A stretch of DNA of 64,000 nt. It comes from Couchioplanes caeruleus (GTDB lineage: Bacteria; Actinomycetota; Actinomycetes; Mycobacteriales; Micromonosporaceae). The DNA lies in NCBI RefSeq assembly GCF_003751945.1, contig NZ_RJKL01000001.1, positions 5,208,001 to 5,272,000 of the forward strand, in the 5' to 3' direction. Below are positions 16,241 through 24,797 of the stretch, piece by piece. The notes below the pieces were generated by a model. That model was not told the origin of the DNA. It saw nothing but the letters and a program-made list of their open reading frames with translations, and made no database searches. A program made the position numbers and the translations under genes. Positions within the stretch are counted from its first letter, which is position 1, and every line of letters begins with the position of its first letter.

Positions 16241-16569
16241 GCGGTGGACGACGTCGTGGCAGGAGCGGGAGAGGGAGACGGAGAGGAGGCCGCTGGTGCC
16301 GACGAGGTGGATGACGTCGACGACTCCGACTTGCTGTCGGACGACGAGGTCGAGGATGTCGTCGTGGACGGCTTGTCCGAGCTGCCGTTGCCCGAGCGGG
16401 AGTCGTTGCGGTAGAAGCCGGAGCCCTTGAAGACGATGCCGACCGAGTTGAAGACCTTGCGGAGCTTGCCGCTGCAGGCGGGGCACTCGGTCAGCGCCGG
16501 GTCGGAAAAAGACTGCACCCTTTCGAGCTGCTCCCCGCACTCGGTGCATGCGTACTGGTACGTGGGCAC
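16225..16569 (-). CDS. FmdB-family zinc ribbon protein
   Basis: 114 residues. MPTYQYACTECGEQLERVQSFSDPALTECPACSGKLRKVF is the complete FmdB regulatory-domain ribbon: two CxxC pairs about 20 residues apart, then a short beta hairpin. After residue 52 the protein is a long low-complexity tail of Ser, Thr and Pro with no predicted fold. Proteins of this size are widespread in actinomycetes; the FmdB name comes from a formamidase regulator, and a DNA-binding role is not shown for the short forms. The 5-FCL gene lies upstream on the same strand 69 bases away. Confidence 0.85.
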   Translation of the reverse strand: MPTYQYACTECGEQLERVQSFSDPALTECPACSGKLRKVFNSVGIVFKGSGFYRNDSRSGNGSSDKPSTTTSSTSSSDSKSESSTSSTSSAPAASSPSPSPAPATTSSTASTSS

Positions 16570-16638
16570 TGGTCCTCCGCGTCGATCTCGATTGCTGGCA
16601 CTCGCCGACTACGAGTGCCAATGCTCCGTCATCGGAGT

Positions 16639-17262
16639 TTATTTCGTCCAGTCCAGGCGCTCGCTGAGGCCCTCGCCAGGTGTGATCGCGGCGTGTACGC
16701 GACGGTCGTGCGGCTCTGCGGGGACCTCGGCGAGGAGTTCTCCGTCGTGGAGCAGGGCGACGGTGAAGGTCGTGACGGGAACGCGGGCGAGCGCGCGGTC
16801 GTACGAGCCGCCGCCCCTGCCCATGCGTATGCCGCGGCGGTCGACGGCTAGCGCGGGTACGACGACCAGCTCCGCCTCAGACACTGCGGCGGTGCCCAGC
16901 CGTGGCCCTGCCGGCTCGAGGAGGCCTCGCGGACCGGGGCGGAGGGACGACCGGCCTTCGTACGGTGCCCAGTCCAGGTCTCCGTCCGGCATCAGGACCG
17001 GCAGGAGCACCGAGGCGGTGGGTGCTGCACGGCGGAGCGCCTCCAGAAGATCGGGGCCGCCGGGCTCGGCGCCGATTGGCACATAGGTGGCGATGACTGT
17101 GGGTGATTGGTGGCGTACGTGGCTCTCGAGGGCTTGCTGGAGCCGCGTGGCTGCGTCAGCGAGGGTGTCAGGCGTTTTCGATCTACGCAAAGCTAGGAGT
17201 TGACCTCGGAGAGCCACCTTCTCGGCGCGGCAGCTTTCCGCATCACGGGTGAAATCGGACAT
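16639..17262 (-). CDS. 5-formyltetrahydrofolate cyclo-ligase
   Basis: 207 residues from ATG 17262, with AAGGGGGTG upstream; an earlier ATG at 17289 lacks this. The ATP-dependent enzyme turns 5-formyl-THF into 5,10-methenyl-THF in the cytoplasm. Motifs seen are KVALRGQLLALRR near the N-terminus, VPIGAEPG, LPVLMPDGDLDWAPYEG, and the nucleotide loop RRGIRMGRGGGSYDRAL. These match the 5-FTHF_cyc-lig family. It is divergent from the diguanylate cyclase gene with ~80 bases between starts. Placement next to galU, moeA/glp and rimJ is a conserved actinomycete arrangement. Confidence 0.9.
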   Translation of the reverse strand: MSDFTRDAESCRAEKVALRGQLLALRRSKTPDTLADAATRLQQALESHVRHQSPTVIATYVPIGAEPGGPDLLEALRRAAPTASVLLPVLMPDGDLDWAPYEGRSSLRPGPRGLLEPAGPRLGTAAVSEAELVVVPALAVDRRGIRMGRGGGSYDRALARVPVTTFTVALLHDGELLAEVPAEPHDRRVHAAITPGEGLSERLDWTK

Positions 17263-17343
17263 GCAACACCCCCTTTGTAAAACCGGCAAACGGTGCGCAC
17301 TATGTCAGCATCGCTCCAAAGAAGGCCGCTTCCAGGAGGTCGT

Positions 17344-19875
17344 GTGACTCTGCGTGGCCGACTCACTGCGGCCTTTTTGGCGGTCGTGCTCGGCCCGGTC
17401 CTGCTCGGATCCTTCTTCGTGGGGATGACCGTGTCCACGGTGAGCCGGGACCGGACGGTCGAGCGGCTTGATCATGCCGCAACAACGGTACGGAGTGCGA
17501 TGGGTGCCTTGTGCGGCCAACTGCAGGCCGTGGCCGACGCCGTCGCCGTGCTGCCGGAGGACGCCAGGAGGCCGGCAGCGGATCAGATGGTGACCCGTGG
17601 GCTGGCCGCCGAGGTCCGGATCGTGAGCCCTGCCCCGAGCGCCGGATCCGGCCCGGGAACGAGCCTCCCGTCCAGGATCAGCCAGCCCGGCGAAGGGCAG
17701 CCCGGAGAAAGGCAGGGCGCGGTCGGGCAGGGCGCGGCGGAGCAGGCGGTGGCGGGCCAGGGCGCGGTCGGGCAGGGCGCGGCAGAGCAAGGCCTGGCAG
17801 AGCAGGGCACGGCAAGACCGGGCGCGGCAGAGCAGAGCGCCGCAGAGCAGAGCGCGGGAGGGGAGGGCGAGGCAGCGAAGGGTGAAGACCGGGCAGTGGA
17901 ACTCGACGGCGGCGAAAGTCGAGCTGAAGAGCGCGACTGCGCAGGCCCGCCCGCCGCGCCGGCTCCCGGTGCCACTATCACCGCCGTCACCGCAAGCGCT
18001 GTGGGAGGCGACGTTGCCGTGATCGCCCTGGCGCGGACGGACGAGGACTTCATCCATCGCCTGGCCCACACCAGCGGTGCCACCGTCGACCTGGAACGCA
18101 GCGGCGGGGCTGCGCGAGGCACCGGAACACGCGGGCACAGCGGGACGGCCATGCGGACCATCGCGGGCGGTCCCGGGCAGCCACTTCCTCTTGTCGTATC
18201 CGTTCCCGCCCGGACGCCGTTCCCGCTCTACGCCCTGCTCGCCGCCGCGGTGGTGCTCGTGGCCGGAATCGCGATCGTGGTCGCCCGGTGGCTCGCCCGG
18301 TCCACGACCCGTCCCCTCGAGGAGCTCGCCTGGGCCGCCGGCAAGGTGGCCGACGGTGAGTTGGGGGTACGGGTACCGGTCCAGCGGGACGACGAGATCG
18401 GGCGGCTCGCCCGGACCTTCAACCGGATGACCCGGGAGTTGCAGGCGTACGTGCAGGCGCTCACCGCCAGCCGGGACCAGCTTCGCGGGCATCTCGCCAT
18501 CCTGGGCGACACCCTTTCCAGCACCCACGACCTGGACCGCATTCTCCGGGTCATCCTCCGGACCGCCCTGTCCGCGAGCGGAGCCCGGGCCGGGATCGTG
18601 CTGCTCACCGATCCGGCCGGGGGCGACCTGGTCGCGCGGTGCGCCGAGGGGCTCACCGGCCGCTGGGACGTGCCCGACGACGAGCTGGCCTCGCTGCGGG
18701 TGCCGCGCGGGCGCGGGATCCTCGGTGCCGTCGCGGCCGGTGGGGAGCCCCGCCGGGGGTTCTGCGGGCTTGGGGGCGGGGTGGTCGACGAGCCGGCCTG
18801 CCGGACGTACGTCGCCGTGCCGATCTGCGCGCCGGCGACCGTTGGTGATCCGCTGGTGCCGGGGGAATGGGACACGGTCGGGCATCCCGCCACGCTGGGC
18901 GTGCTCGCGCTGTACGACCGGCTCGGCACCGATGAGTTCGACGACGCCGACCTGCTCATGCTGCGGACCTTCGCTGGGCAGGCCGGGGTCGCCGTGCACA
19001 ACGTACGGATGCACGAGGAGGCTCAGCGGCTTTCTCTCACTGACCCGCTCACGGGGCTGTGGAACTACCGTTACCTGCGGGAGTCGTTGCGCCGCGAGGT
19101 GGAGCGGGCCAACCGGTTCGGGCGGATGCTCACCGTGCTGGTGCTGGACCTCGACCACTTCAAAGAGGTGAACGACACGTACGGGCATGCCGCCGGGGAT
19201 GCTGTGCTGGGCGAGTTTGCCCGGCGGGTCCGGGTGGGGCTTCGGGAGGTCGACGTGGCGTTCCGGCAGGGTGGTGAGGAGTTCGTGGTGTTGCTGCCCG
19301 AGACCGATGCTTACGGCGGGATCATCGTCGCCGAGCGGCTCGGGGCCGCCGTTCGCGATCAGCCGGTATTGATCGATGATCGCAGATCTGGCTCGGGCGG
19401 CGCTGTCGAACGGGTGTCGATCAGCGTCTCCATCGGGATCGCCGTGTACCCCGAGCACGGCACCACGGCCGACCGGGTGCTCGCCGCCGCAGACGACGCG
19501 CTGTACGCGGCCAAGAACGCCGGCCGGGACACCTACCGCCTCGCCGAGACCGCTGCCGGCATGAAGCGGCCGGCCGGCAACGCGGCAACTCCTGCCGAGC
19601 CCACGCAGGTGGGAGACACTGGAGCCCCTGTCGAGCCGACGCAGATGGGAGGCGTGCGAGCCCCTGCCGAGCCGACGCTGACGGGAGGCGGCGTGGGCAT
19701 CCCTGCCGAGGCGGCGCTGGCGACCGGCGCCGCGGGGATTTCCGCCGAAAGCGGCGCCCCTGTGACGCAGGCGTCGGTTTCGGGGGGAGTCGACGAAGGG
19801 CAATTCGACCATCCGGAATCCATGCCGGGCGCGTCTGGCGGGCCACAACCGCCGCGGCAGAGCCGTGGCCGATAG
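17344..19875 (+). CDS. Membrane diguanylate cyclase (sensor-HAMP-GAF-GGDEF)
   Basis: 843 residues from GTG 17344; AGGAGG is 4 bases upstream. A membrane helix at ~8-28, an extracytoplasmic sensor ~29-290, a second helix ~291-315, a HAMP linker (STTRPLEELAWAAGKVADGE), a GAF domain (~395-555) and a GGDEF domain (~562-730) follow in order. The active site is GGEEF (643-647), and RxxD (Arg634-Asp637) gives the product-inhibition I-site. It should make cyclic di-GMP from two GTP. The sensor contains ~60 residues of Gln/Gly/Ala repeats (GQGAVGQGAAEQ, ~120-180) and the C-terminal tail contains EPTQVG-type repeats, both from expanded DNA repeats. It ends 50 bases before galU. Confidence 0.9.
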   Translation: MTLRGRLTAAFLAVVLGPVLLGSFFVGMTVSTVSRDRTVERLDHAATTVRSAMGALCGQLQAVADAVAVLPEDARRPAADQMVTRGLAAEVRIVSPAPSAGSGPGTSLPSRISQPGEGQPGERQGAVGQGAAEQAVAGQGAVGQGAAEQGLAEQGTARPGAAEQSAAEQSAGGEGEAAKGEDRAVELDGGESRAEERDCAGPPAAPAPGATITAVTASAVGGDVAVIALARTDEDFIHRLAHTSGATVDLERSGGAARGTGTRGHSGTAMRTIAGGPGQPLPLVVSVPARTPFPLYALLAAAVVLVAGIAIVVARWLARSTTRPLEELAWAAGKVADGELGVRVPVQRDDEIGRLARTFNRMTRELQAYVQALTASRDQLRGHLAILGDTLSSTHDLDRILRVILRTALSASGARAGIVLLTDPAGGDLVARCAEGLTGRWDVPDDELASLRVPRGRGILGAVAAGGEPRRGFCGLGGGVVDEPACRTYVAVPICAPATVGDPLVPGEWDTVGHPATLGVLALYDRLGTDEFDDADLLMLRTFAGQAGVAVHNVRMHEEAQRLSLTDPLTGLWNYRYLRESLRREVERANRFGRMLTVLVLDLDHFKEVNDTYGHAAGDAVLGEFARRVRVGLREVDVAFRQGGEEFVVLLPETDAYGGIIVAERLGAAVRDQPVLIDDRRSGSGGAVERVSISVSIGIAVYPEHGTTADRVLAAADDALYAAKNAGRDTYRLAETAAGMKRPAGNAATPAEPTQVGDTGAPVEPTQMGGVRAPAEPTLTGGGVGIPAEAALATGAAGISAESGAPVTQASVSGGVDEGQFDHPESMPGASGGPQPPRQSRGR
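17690..17880 (+). repeat. In-frame 15 bp repeats in the cyclase sensor domain
   Basis: The phrase GGGCGCGGCAGAGCAG and variants recur about ten times, encoding GQGA, AEQG and AEQS blocks. Because the unit is a multiple of three the reading frame stays open. Copy number is likely to vary between strains. Confidence 0.75.
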
Positions 19876-19925
19876 TCTCGCGGAATGTCCGGGCATGAAC
19901 TCAGCAAAGGTGCGGTGACCCTTAC

Positions 19926-20852
19926 ATGACCACGCAGGCGCACGCGACCGGCCGTCGAGCCGTCAAGGCCGTCATTCCGGCGGCTGGGCTGGCTACCCGA
20001 TTCCTTCCGGCCACCAAGGCCGTACCCAAGGAACTGTTGCCGGTTGTGGACCGCCCGGTCCTTCAGTACATCGTGGAAGAGGCGGCGGCCGCGGGGATCA
20101 CCGACGTGCTGCTCGTGACCGGGCGGGGGAAGACCTCGATGGTCGACCACTTCGACCGGCGGCCCGATGTGGAGGCACGGCTGGAGGAGAAGGGCGACAC
20201 CGCGCGGCTCGCCGCCGTTCGCCGGACCAGCGAGCTCGCCGACATCTACACCTGCCGGCAGGGAGAGCCGCTCGGCCTCGGACACGCCGTCGGGGTGGCC
20301 GCCTCGCACGTCGGTGACGAGGCTTTCGCCGTGCTGCTCGGTGACGAGTTCGTCGCGGAGGATGATCCGCTGCTGCCGGCCATGCTCGACCTGCAGGCCG
20401 AGACCGGCGGCATCGTCCTCGCCTTCATCGAGGTCTCGCCCGAGGAGACCAGCCGATACGGCATCGCGTCCGTCGAGCCGGAGCAGGGGCGCGGCGAGAA
20501 TGTCGTGAAGGTCACCGGCCTGGTCGAGAAGCCGTCGCCCGCCGAGGCGCCGAGCAACCTGGCCGTCGTCGGGCGCTACGTCCTGCCCGCCGCCATCTTC
20601 GAGGCGATCCAGCACACCAAGCCGGGAAGCGGCGGCGAGATCCAGCTCACCGACGCCATGGCCCAGCTTCTCGCCGACGGGGTGCCGGTGCACGGCATCA
20701 TCTATCGCGGGCACCGCTACGACACCGGAATGCCGCTGGGCTACCTGCAGGCCGTCGTCCAGCTCGCCGCCCAGCGGCCGGACGTCGGCCCCGAGTTCCG
20801 CCGGTGGCTGAGCGAGTTCGTGGCTACGAACATCGGCGGTGCCCAGGGATGA
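19926..20852 (+). CDS. galU: UTP-glucose-1-phosphate uridylyltransferase
   Basis: 308 residues. The nucleotidyltransferase signature AVIPAAGLATRFLPATKAVPKELLPVVDRP occupies residues 15-44, with the GxGxR/TKAxPKE pattern that binds UTP. Later segments are GLGHAVGVA, LLGDEFV with the metal Asp, and VGRYVLP. It makes UDP-glucose from glucose-1-phosphate and UTP for cell-wall and exopolysaccharide precursors. It overlaps the start of the next gene by four bases (ATGA), so the four genes from galU to glpR are probably one operon. TAGTCT at 19873-19878 could be its -10 box; it overlaps the stop of the cyclase gene. Confidence 0.9.
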   Translation: MTTQAHATGRRAVKAVIPAAGLATRFLPATKAVPKELLPVVDRPVLQYIVEEAAAAGITDVLLVTGRGKTSMVDHFDRRPDVEARLEEKGDTARLAAVRRTSELADIYTCRQGEPLGLGHAVGVAASHVGDEAFAVLLGDEFVAEDDPLLPAMLDLQAETGGIVLAFIEVSPEETSRYGIASVEPEQGRGENVVKVTGLVEKPSPAEAPSNLAVVGRYVLPAAIFEAIQHTKPGSGGEIQLTDAMAQLLADGVPVHGIIYRGHRYDTGMPLGYLQAVVQLAAQRPDVGPEFRRWLSEFVATNIGGAQG

Positions 20853-22159
20853 CAACCACGGCCGATGCCGAGGCGGCCGCCAACGAGCTGATGCCTCTCG
20901 CCGAATACCTGGGCAGCGTGCTGCGCAGGCTTCGAGCGCTGCCTCCGCTCGACCTCGACCTCACCCAGGCGCACGGCAACGTCCTCGCCAACGACGTGCT
21001 GGCCCCACACCCGTATCCCGCCTTCGACCAGGCGGCGATCGACGGGTACGCGGCCCGCTGGGAGGACCTGGCCGCCGCCGGGCGGATCGGCTCGCACCCG
21101 TCCTTCGGCGCGTTCGAGGGCGGGCTGCGACCGGTCCGGCTCAACGTCGTAGGTGACCTGGGCGCGGCTAGCTGGCGGCCGGTCCGGCTGACCCCGGGGA
21201 CCTGCTTCTCCGTGGCGGCCGGAGCGCCGCTGCCGCTCGGCGCCGACGTCGTCGTGCCGGTGCACTGGACCGACCAGGGCATGGCAGCGGTGGAGATCCT
21301 GCATGCCCCGAAACGCGGATCCGGGGTACGTCGGGCCGGCGACGAGCTGCCGGTCGGGCGGGTGCTGGCGTCCGCCGGCTCCTACGTGACGCCCGCGATG
21401 GTCGCCGTGTTCGCCGCCTCCGGAATCGGGCACGTGGTCGTGCGGCCCAGCCCGCGGGTGGTCGTGGTGGCCACCGGTGACGAGCTCGTCGACGTGGGCC
21501 GGCCCAGCCAGCCGGGGCAGGTCGTGGACGCCAACTCGCACGCGCTCACCGCCGCCGCGGTCGAGGCCGGCGCTCTCGCGTACAGAATCGGCATCTGTGA
21601 CGACGACCCGGAGAGCCTGCGGGGGTTGCTCGAGGACCAGACGCTGCGGGCCGATCTGATCATCACCACCGGAGGCACGGGTACGGGGCCGGGCGACATG
21701 CTCCGCCGCGTCCTCTCCCGGCGCGACCACGGGCGGGGAGCGGTCGAGTTCACCGACGTGGCGCTCTGCCCGGGCGCTGCCCTCGGCTTCGGCACCGTCG
21801 GCGGCGAGGAGGTGCCGGTCGTCTGCCTGCCCGGTGAGCCCGGTGCCGCCCTGATCGGCTTCGAGGTGCTCGCCCGGCCCGTCATCCAGCTTCTCGCCGG
21901 CTCCGAGCCCGTCTTCCGGCCCAGCGTCAAGGCACACCTGCTCGAGACCGTCTCGTCGCCCGGCGGCCTGCGGGAGTTCCGCCCCGCGCATGTCGCGGAA
22001 CGGCGCGGCGGCGGCTACACGGTCCAGCCGCTCGCCGGTGGGCCGTACACTCTCTCCGGCCTGGCCGAAGCCAACGGTCTGCTGGTGCTGGGCGAGCGGG
22101 TCACCGCGGCCGCGGCCGGGTCGACCGTCGACGTGTTGCTGCTCGACCGGAGGCGATGA
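20849..22159 (+). CDS. MoeA-like molybdopterin molybdotransferase / gephyrin-like Glp
   Basis: 436 residues from ATG 20849, which overlaps the galU stop. The MoeA domains are in order: the N-terminal domain with FDQAAIDGYA, domain II, the MoCF-binding domain with VVVVATGDELVDVG and TTGGTGTGPGDM, and the C-terminal domain after VVCLPGEPGAAL. MoeA inserts molybdate into adenylylated molybdopterin. In actinobacteria, however, the copy next to glpR is Glp, a MoeA paralogue reported to bind the divisome protein FtsZ. The glpR-type gene two positions on makes this the more likely role here. No other molybdenum-cofactor genes are adjacent, which agrees. Confidence 0.8.
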   Translation: MTTTADAEAAANELMPLAEYLGSVLRRLRALPPLDLDLTQAHGNVLANDVLAPHPYPAFDQAAIDGYAARWEDLAAAGRIGSHPSFGAFEGGLRPVRLNVVGDLGAASWRPVRLTPGTCFSVAAGAPLPLGADVVVPVHWTDQGMAAVEILHAPKRGSGVRRAGDELPVGRVLASAGSYVTPAMVAVFAASGIGHVVVRPSPRVVVVATGDELVDVGRPSQPGQVVDANSHALTAAAVEAGALAYRIGICDDDPESLRGLLEDQTLRADLIITTGGTGTGPGDMLRRVLSRRDHGRGAVEFTDVALCPGAALGFGTVGGEEVPVVCLPGEPGAALIGFEVLARPVIQLLAGSEPVFRPSVKAHLLETVSSPGGLREFRPAHVAERRGGGYTVQPLAGGPYTLSGLAEANGLLVLGERVTAAAAGSTVDVLLLDRRR

Positions 22160-22800
22160 TGTGGGGGTCCATGCCCGGATGGCCTGCCGTCCTGGCGGAC
22201 GGACCCGTGGTGCTCCGGCCCTACCGCCGCGGCGACGCGCAGGCCTGGTCCGAGGTCCGCGTCGCCAACGAGGCGTGGCTCAGCCCGTGGGAGTCGGCGC
22301 CACCCGGACCGTGGGCGGACATGAATTCGCCGCGCGCGTACCTCTACGTCTACCGGGACATGAAGCGGGCGGCGCGGCGCGGCGACAGCATGCCGTTCGC
22401 CGTCTGCCTCCGGCAGGACGGCGGCGAGGAGCGGCTGGTCGGCCACATCAACCTGGGCAGCATCGTGCGGCGGGCGTTCGGTTCCGCGTACGTCGGCTAC
22501 TGGGTCGATTCCCGGGTCGCGGGTCGCGGGGTGATACCGACGGCCCTGGCGCTCGCCGTGGACCACGCGTTCGGGGCGGGCGGGCTGCACCGCGTGGAGA
22601 TCAACATCCGGCCCGAGAATGTACCCAGCCGGCGGGTCGTGGAGAAGCTCGGGTTCCGCGAGGAGGCGTACCACCCGCGCTACATGCACATCGACGGCGC
22701 CTGGCGCGATCACCTCGGGTATGCGATGACCAGCGAAGAGGTCGCAAATGAGGGCGGGCTGCTCGCACGGTGGCGCAGGTTACGTACCACAGCAAAATGA
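22156..22800 (+). CDS. RimJ/RimL-type GNAT N-acetyltransferase
   Basis: 214 residues, starting inside the upstream stop (ATGATG overlap). The N-terminus reads DGPVVLRPYRRGDAQAWSEVR, as in RimJ. The acetyl-CoA loop is R/QxxGxG/A-like VGYWVDSRVAGRGVIPTAL, and NIRPENVPSRRVVEKLGFREEA is the classical C-terminal motif. It would acetylate the N-terminus of a protein; the target is unknown. Translational coupling to the moeA/glp gene and the same order in other actinomycetes suggest a conserved partnership, possibly with the divisome genes. Confidence 0.85.
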   Translation: MMWGSMPGWPAVLADGPVVLRPYRRGDAQAWSEVRVANEAWLSPWESAPPGPWADMNSPRAYLYVYRDMKRAARRGDSMPFAVCLRQDGGEERLVGHINLGSIVRRAFGSAYVGYWVDSRVAGRGVIPTALALAVDHAFGAGGLHRVEINIRPENVPSRRVVEKLGFREEAYHPRYMHIDGAWRDHLGYAMTSEEVANEGGLLARWRRLRTTAK

Positions 22801-22935
22801 TCATCCAAGGCCTACCGGCCCGGCGCGGCGCGGCGATTTCCGCAGCTCTCGCCCGTAATCTCGGGGAGATTGCGACTTTTTCGTGACCGGGCCCCGATCG
22901 CCCGGCACGGTCTGAGGCTGACGGGAGGGGTGAGG

Positions 22936-23760
22936 GTGCCGACCTCGGTGCTCCTCGCCGTCCTCGCCGCGGCCGGGTTGCTCGCCCTCGCACCGGCCCT
23001 CGTCCGCCGGTACGACGCCACCGAGCGCCTGGCGGCGGAGCGGGCGTCGTCGACGGCTCGGGTGCTGCAGCGCCGCCGTCGGCTCCGCACCGTGCCCGGA
23101 CGCCGACCGGTCAACCCCGGTCGCCAGTACATGGTTACGTCGCGGACCCTAACGGGTGATCCAGCGCCGGTCTCCGGTGCTCCGGTGGCCGATGCCCCGG
23201 TGTCGGGCGCTCCCGTCCCGGCCGCACCGGTGTCCGGCCCGCCTGCCCGGCGGCTGCGCGTGGTGCCGTCGCGCCGCCCGGTCCGCCGCCGTCCGGTCCG
23301 CCGGCAGACCCCGGCCGTGGTCCGCCGCCGCCGGGTCTTCGCCGCGCTGCTGCTGCTCAACGTGATCGAGCTGGTCGGCGTGCTCGCGGTCGGCCCGGGA
23401 TTCTGGATCAGCTTCGCGGTGACCGGCACCCTGCTCGGCGTCTACCTGGTACACCTGCGCAACCGCGCCATCGCGGACCGCCGGCGCCGCCGTATCGAGG
23501 CGCGCGAGGCGGCATGGCTGGCGGCCCGGCAGGCGGAGGTGCGACGCGAACAGGCCCGTCGCGCGGCCGCCCGCCGCGAGGCCCAGCGCCGGCTCGCGGC
23601 CCAGCGCGAGGCGGTCCGCCGCACAGCAATGGGCCTGGACCGGGACCCATCCGAGCTCCCGGCCGCGGTCAACGGCGCGTCGGTGTCCTACCGGCGCGCC
23701 GGAGGCCTCCGCGGCAGGGCGTACGAGGCCGGCGGCCGCGGCGCGTCGTATCCGGCCTGA
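22936..23760 (+). CDS. GlpR/SepX-like divisome membrane protein
   Basis: 274 residues from GTG 22936; GGGAGG lies 8 bases upstream. An N-terminal membrane helix (VLLAVLAAAGLLALAPALV) is followed directly by RRYDATERLAAER, the pattern at the start of SepX/GlpR. An Arg/Ala/Pro-rich linker with VSGAPV repeats leads to a pair of membrane helices at ~145-190. A strongly basic coiled-coil (RREQARRAAARREAQRR) follows before a disordered tail. In Corynebacterium GlpR is the membrane receptor of Glp, and in Streptomyces SepX stabilises FtsZ rings. Assignment rests on topology plus the conserved gene order, since the sequence is low-complexity. Confidence 0.7.
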   Translation: MPTSVLLAVLAAAGLLALAPALVRRYDATERLAAERASSTARVLQRRRRLRTVPGRRPVNPGRQYMVTSRTLTGDPAPVSGAPVADAPVSGAPVPAAPVSGPPARRLRVVPSRRPVRRRPVRRQTPAVVRRRRVFAALLLLNVIELVGVLAVGPGFWISFAVTGTLLGVYLVHLRNRAIADRRRRRIEAREAAWLAARQAEVRREQARRAAARREAQRRLAAQREAVRRTAMGLDRDPSELPAAVNGASVSYRRAGGLRGRAYEAGGRGASYPA

Positions 23761-23800
23761 CGAAGCATCCGGCCTCACGAAGCGCGCGGCCTGAGATGGC
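23751..23800 (+). repeat. Three 17 bp repeats spanning the glpR stop codon
   Basis: TCCGGCCTGACGAAGCA (23751-23767, containing the TGA stop) is followed by TCCGGCCTCACGAAGCG (23768-23784) and a partial third copy CGCGGCCTGAGATGG. The first copy is the coding end of the gene. Confidence 0.8.
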
Positions 23801-23878
23801 CGGCGGCGCCACGCGGAGGGGGTGGTTCGCGAGGTAGGCGGGCGACCTGTTAGCCTAGCTGCGGTCCTAAGGGACCGG

Positions 23879-23952
23879 GGGGCTGTGGCGCAGTCCGGTA
23901 GCGCACCTCGTTCGCATCGAGGGGGTCTGGGGTTCAAATCCCCACAGCTCCA
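23879..23952 (+). tRNA. tRNA-Ala (anticodon CGC)
   Basis: A cloverleaf can be drawn. The acceptor stem is GGGGCTG with CAGCTCC (one G-U pair), and the anticodon stem CCTCG/CGAGG encloses the loop TTCGCAT, giving anticodon CGC, which reads GCG. The T arm is GGGGTTCAAATCCCC. The 3' CCA is not encoded. TAGCCT at 23851-23856 is a possible -10 box. A hairpin terminator follows 10 bases on. Confidence 0.93.
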
Positions 23953-23962
23953 CCCCTGAATT

Positions 23963-23990
23963 CTCTGGCCAGCGGAAACGCTGGCCAGAG
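23963..23990 (+). terminator. tRNA-Ala terminator
   Basis: A perfect 12 bp stem CTCTGGCCAGCG (23963-23974) with CGCTGGCCAGAG (23979-23990), closed by a GAAA tetraloop. The following ~255 bases (23991-24247) contain no gene I can recognise. Confidence 0.85.
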
Positions 23991-24247
23991 TTCGTTAGGA
24001 CCGAATCCGTCGACTCAAAGCCGGATCGGGTCTTCCCGGAACCAGGCCACGATCGGGTGAGGCTGTTGCCTCCACCATGTACCCGCGCCGGGGTGCAGCG
24101 CACGGCGGGCTGGATCGACTCGGCACGTAAGGGTCTCCGTACCGAAACCGGCCGGCGGATCGCCGAAGTGGCGGTCAACCTCTCGCCGCTCTCCTGGCGT
24201 GACCGTTGATCAAACCTTGATCCGCGCCGCACCCTCCGGGCCGGGGG

Positions 24248-24649
24248 TCAGGCGGCGGTCGGCTTGCGGCGTTCGATGAGCTGCTGGAGCTCGACCACCA
24301 GGCGCCGCGGCGACAGCGGCTTCGGCAGGTAGCCGTCCGCGCCCGAGCCGAGGCCGGCGTTGATGTCGTGGACGTGGCAGTTCGCCGAGACCATCAGCAC
24401 GGCCGCGTTGCGGACCTCCGGGTTGCTGCGGATCAACTGGCACAGCTCCATGCCGTTGAGGGCCGGCATCCGTACGTCCGTCACGATGCCGACCGGGCGG
24501 GCGACCTTGATGATCCGGGCGGCGGTGCTGCCGTCCTTGGCGCCCACCGTGGTGTAGCCCGCCCGCTCGAGGGCGAGGGCGAGCATGTCGCGCAGGTCCG
24601 GGTCGTCCTCGGCGACGAGGACCAAGTTCTCGTTCATGTGGGCAGACAT
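24248..24649 (-). CDS. Stand-alone response-regulator receiver (CheY-like)
   Basis: 133 residues consisting of one receiver domain. Glu14-Asp15-Asp16 form the acidic pocket, Asp58 (TDVRMP) is the phospho-acceptor, and the conserved Lys is in GYLPKPLS. There is no output domain. ATG 24649 gives a start four residues before a second ATG at 24637; neither has a clear ribosome site. No histidine kinase is adjacent; the nearest kinase-like gene (26572) has lost its catalytic residues. The partner must therefore lie elsewhere, or the domain works as a phosphorylation sink or an adaptor. Confidence 0.85.
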   Translation of the reverse strand: MSAHMNENLVLVAEDDPDLRDMLALALERAGYTTVGAKDGSTAARIIKVARPVGIVTDVRMPALNGMELCQLIRSNPEVRNAAVLMVSANCHVHDINAGLGSGADGYLPKPLSPRRLVVELQQLIERRKPTAA

Positions 24650-24797
24650 CCGGCGGGTGCGGGCGATCCGGCAGCAAGATGCGGGTTGCACCCGGGGAGT
24701 ATCCCTACCGGTCGGTATGGTCTTTGTGACACATCGATCACGCTGAGGATCCGCGCGTCCTCGCGGCATTGCGGGGTCGGGGTAGCAGACTGCACGA

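Noticed and set aside
17305..19896. An 863-residue open frame on the minus strand across the diguanylate cyclase
   Set aside because: It mirrors the plus-strand gene, is Arg/Pro/Gly-rich, has no domain or ribosome site, and the plus strand has a complete GGDEF protein.
23879..24247. tRNA-Ala as integration site of a mobile element
   Set aside because: No integrase, no repeat of the tRNA 3' end, and normal chromosomal genes on both sides.
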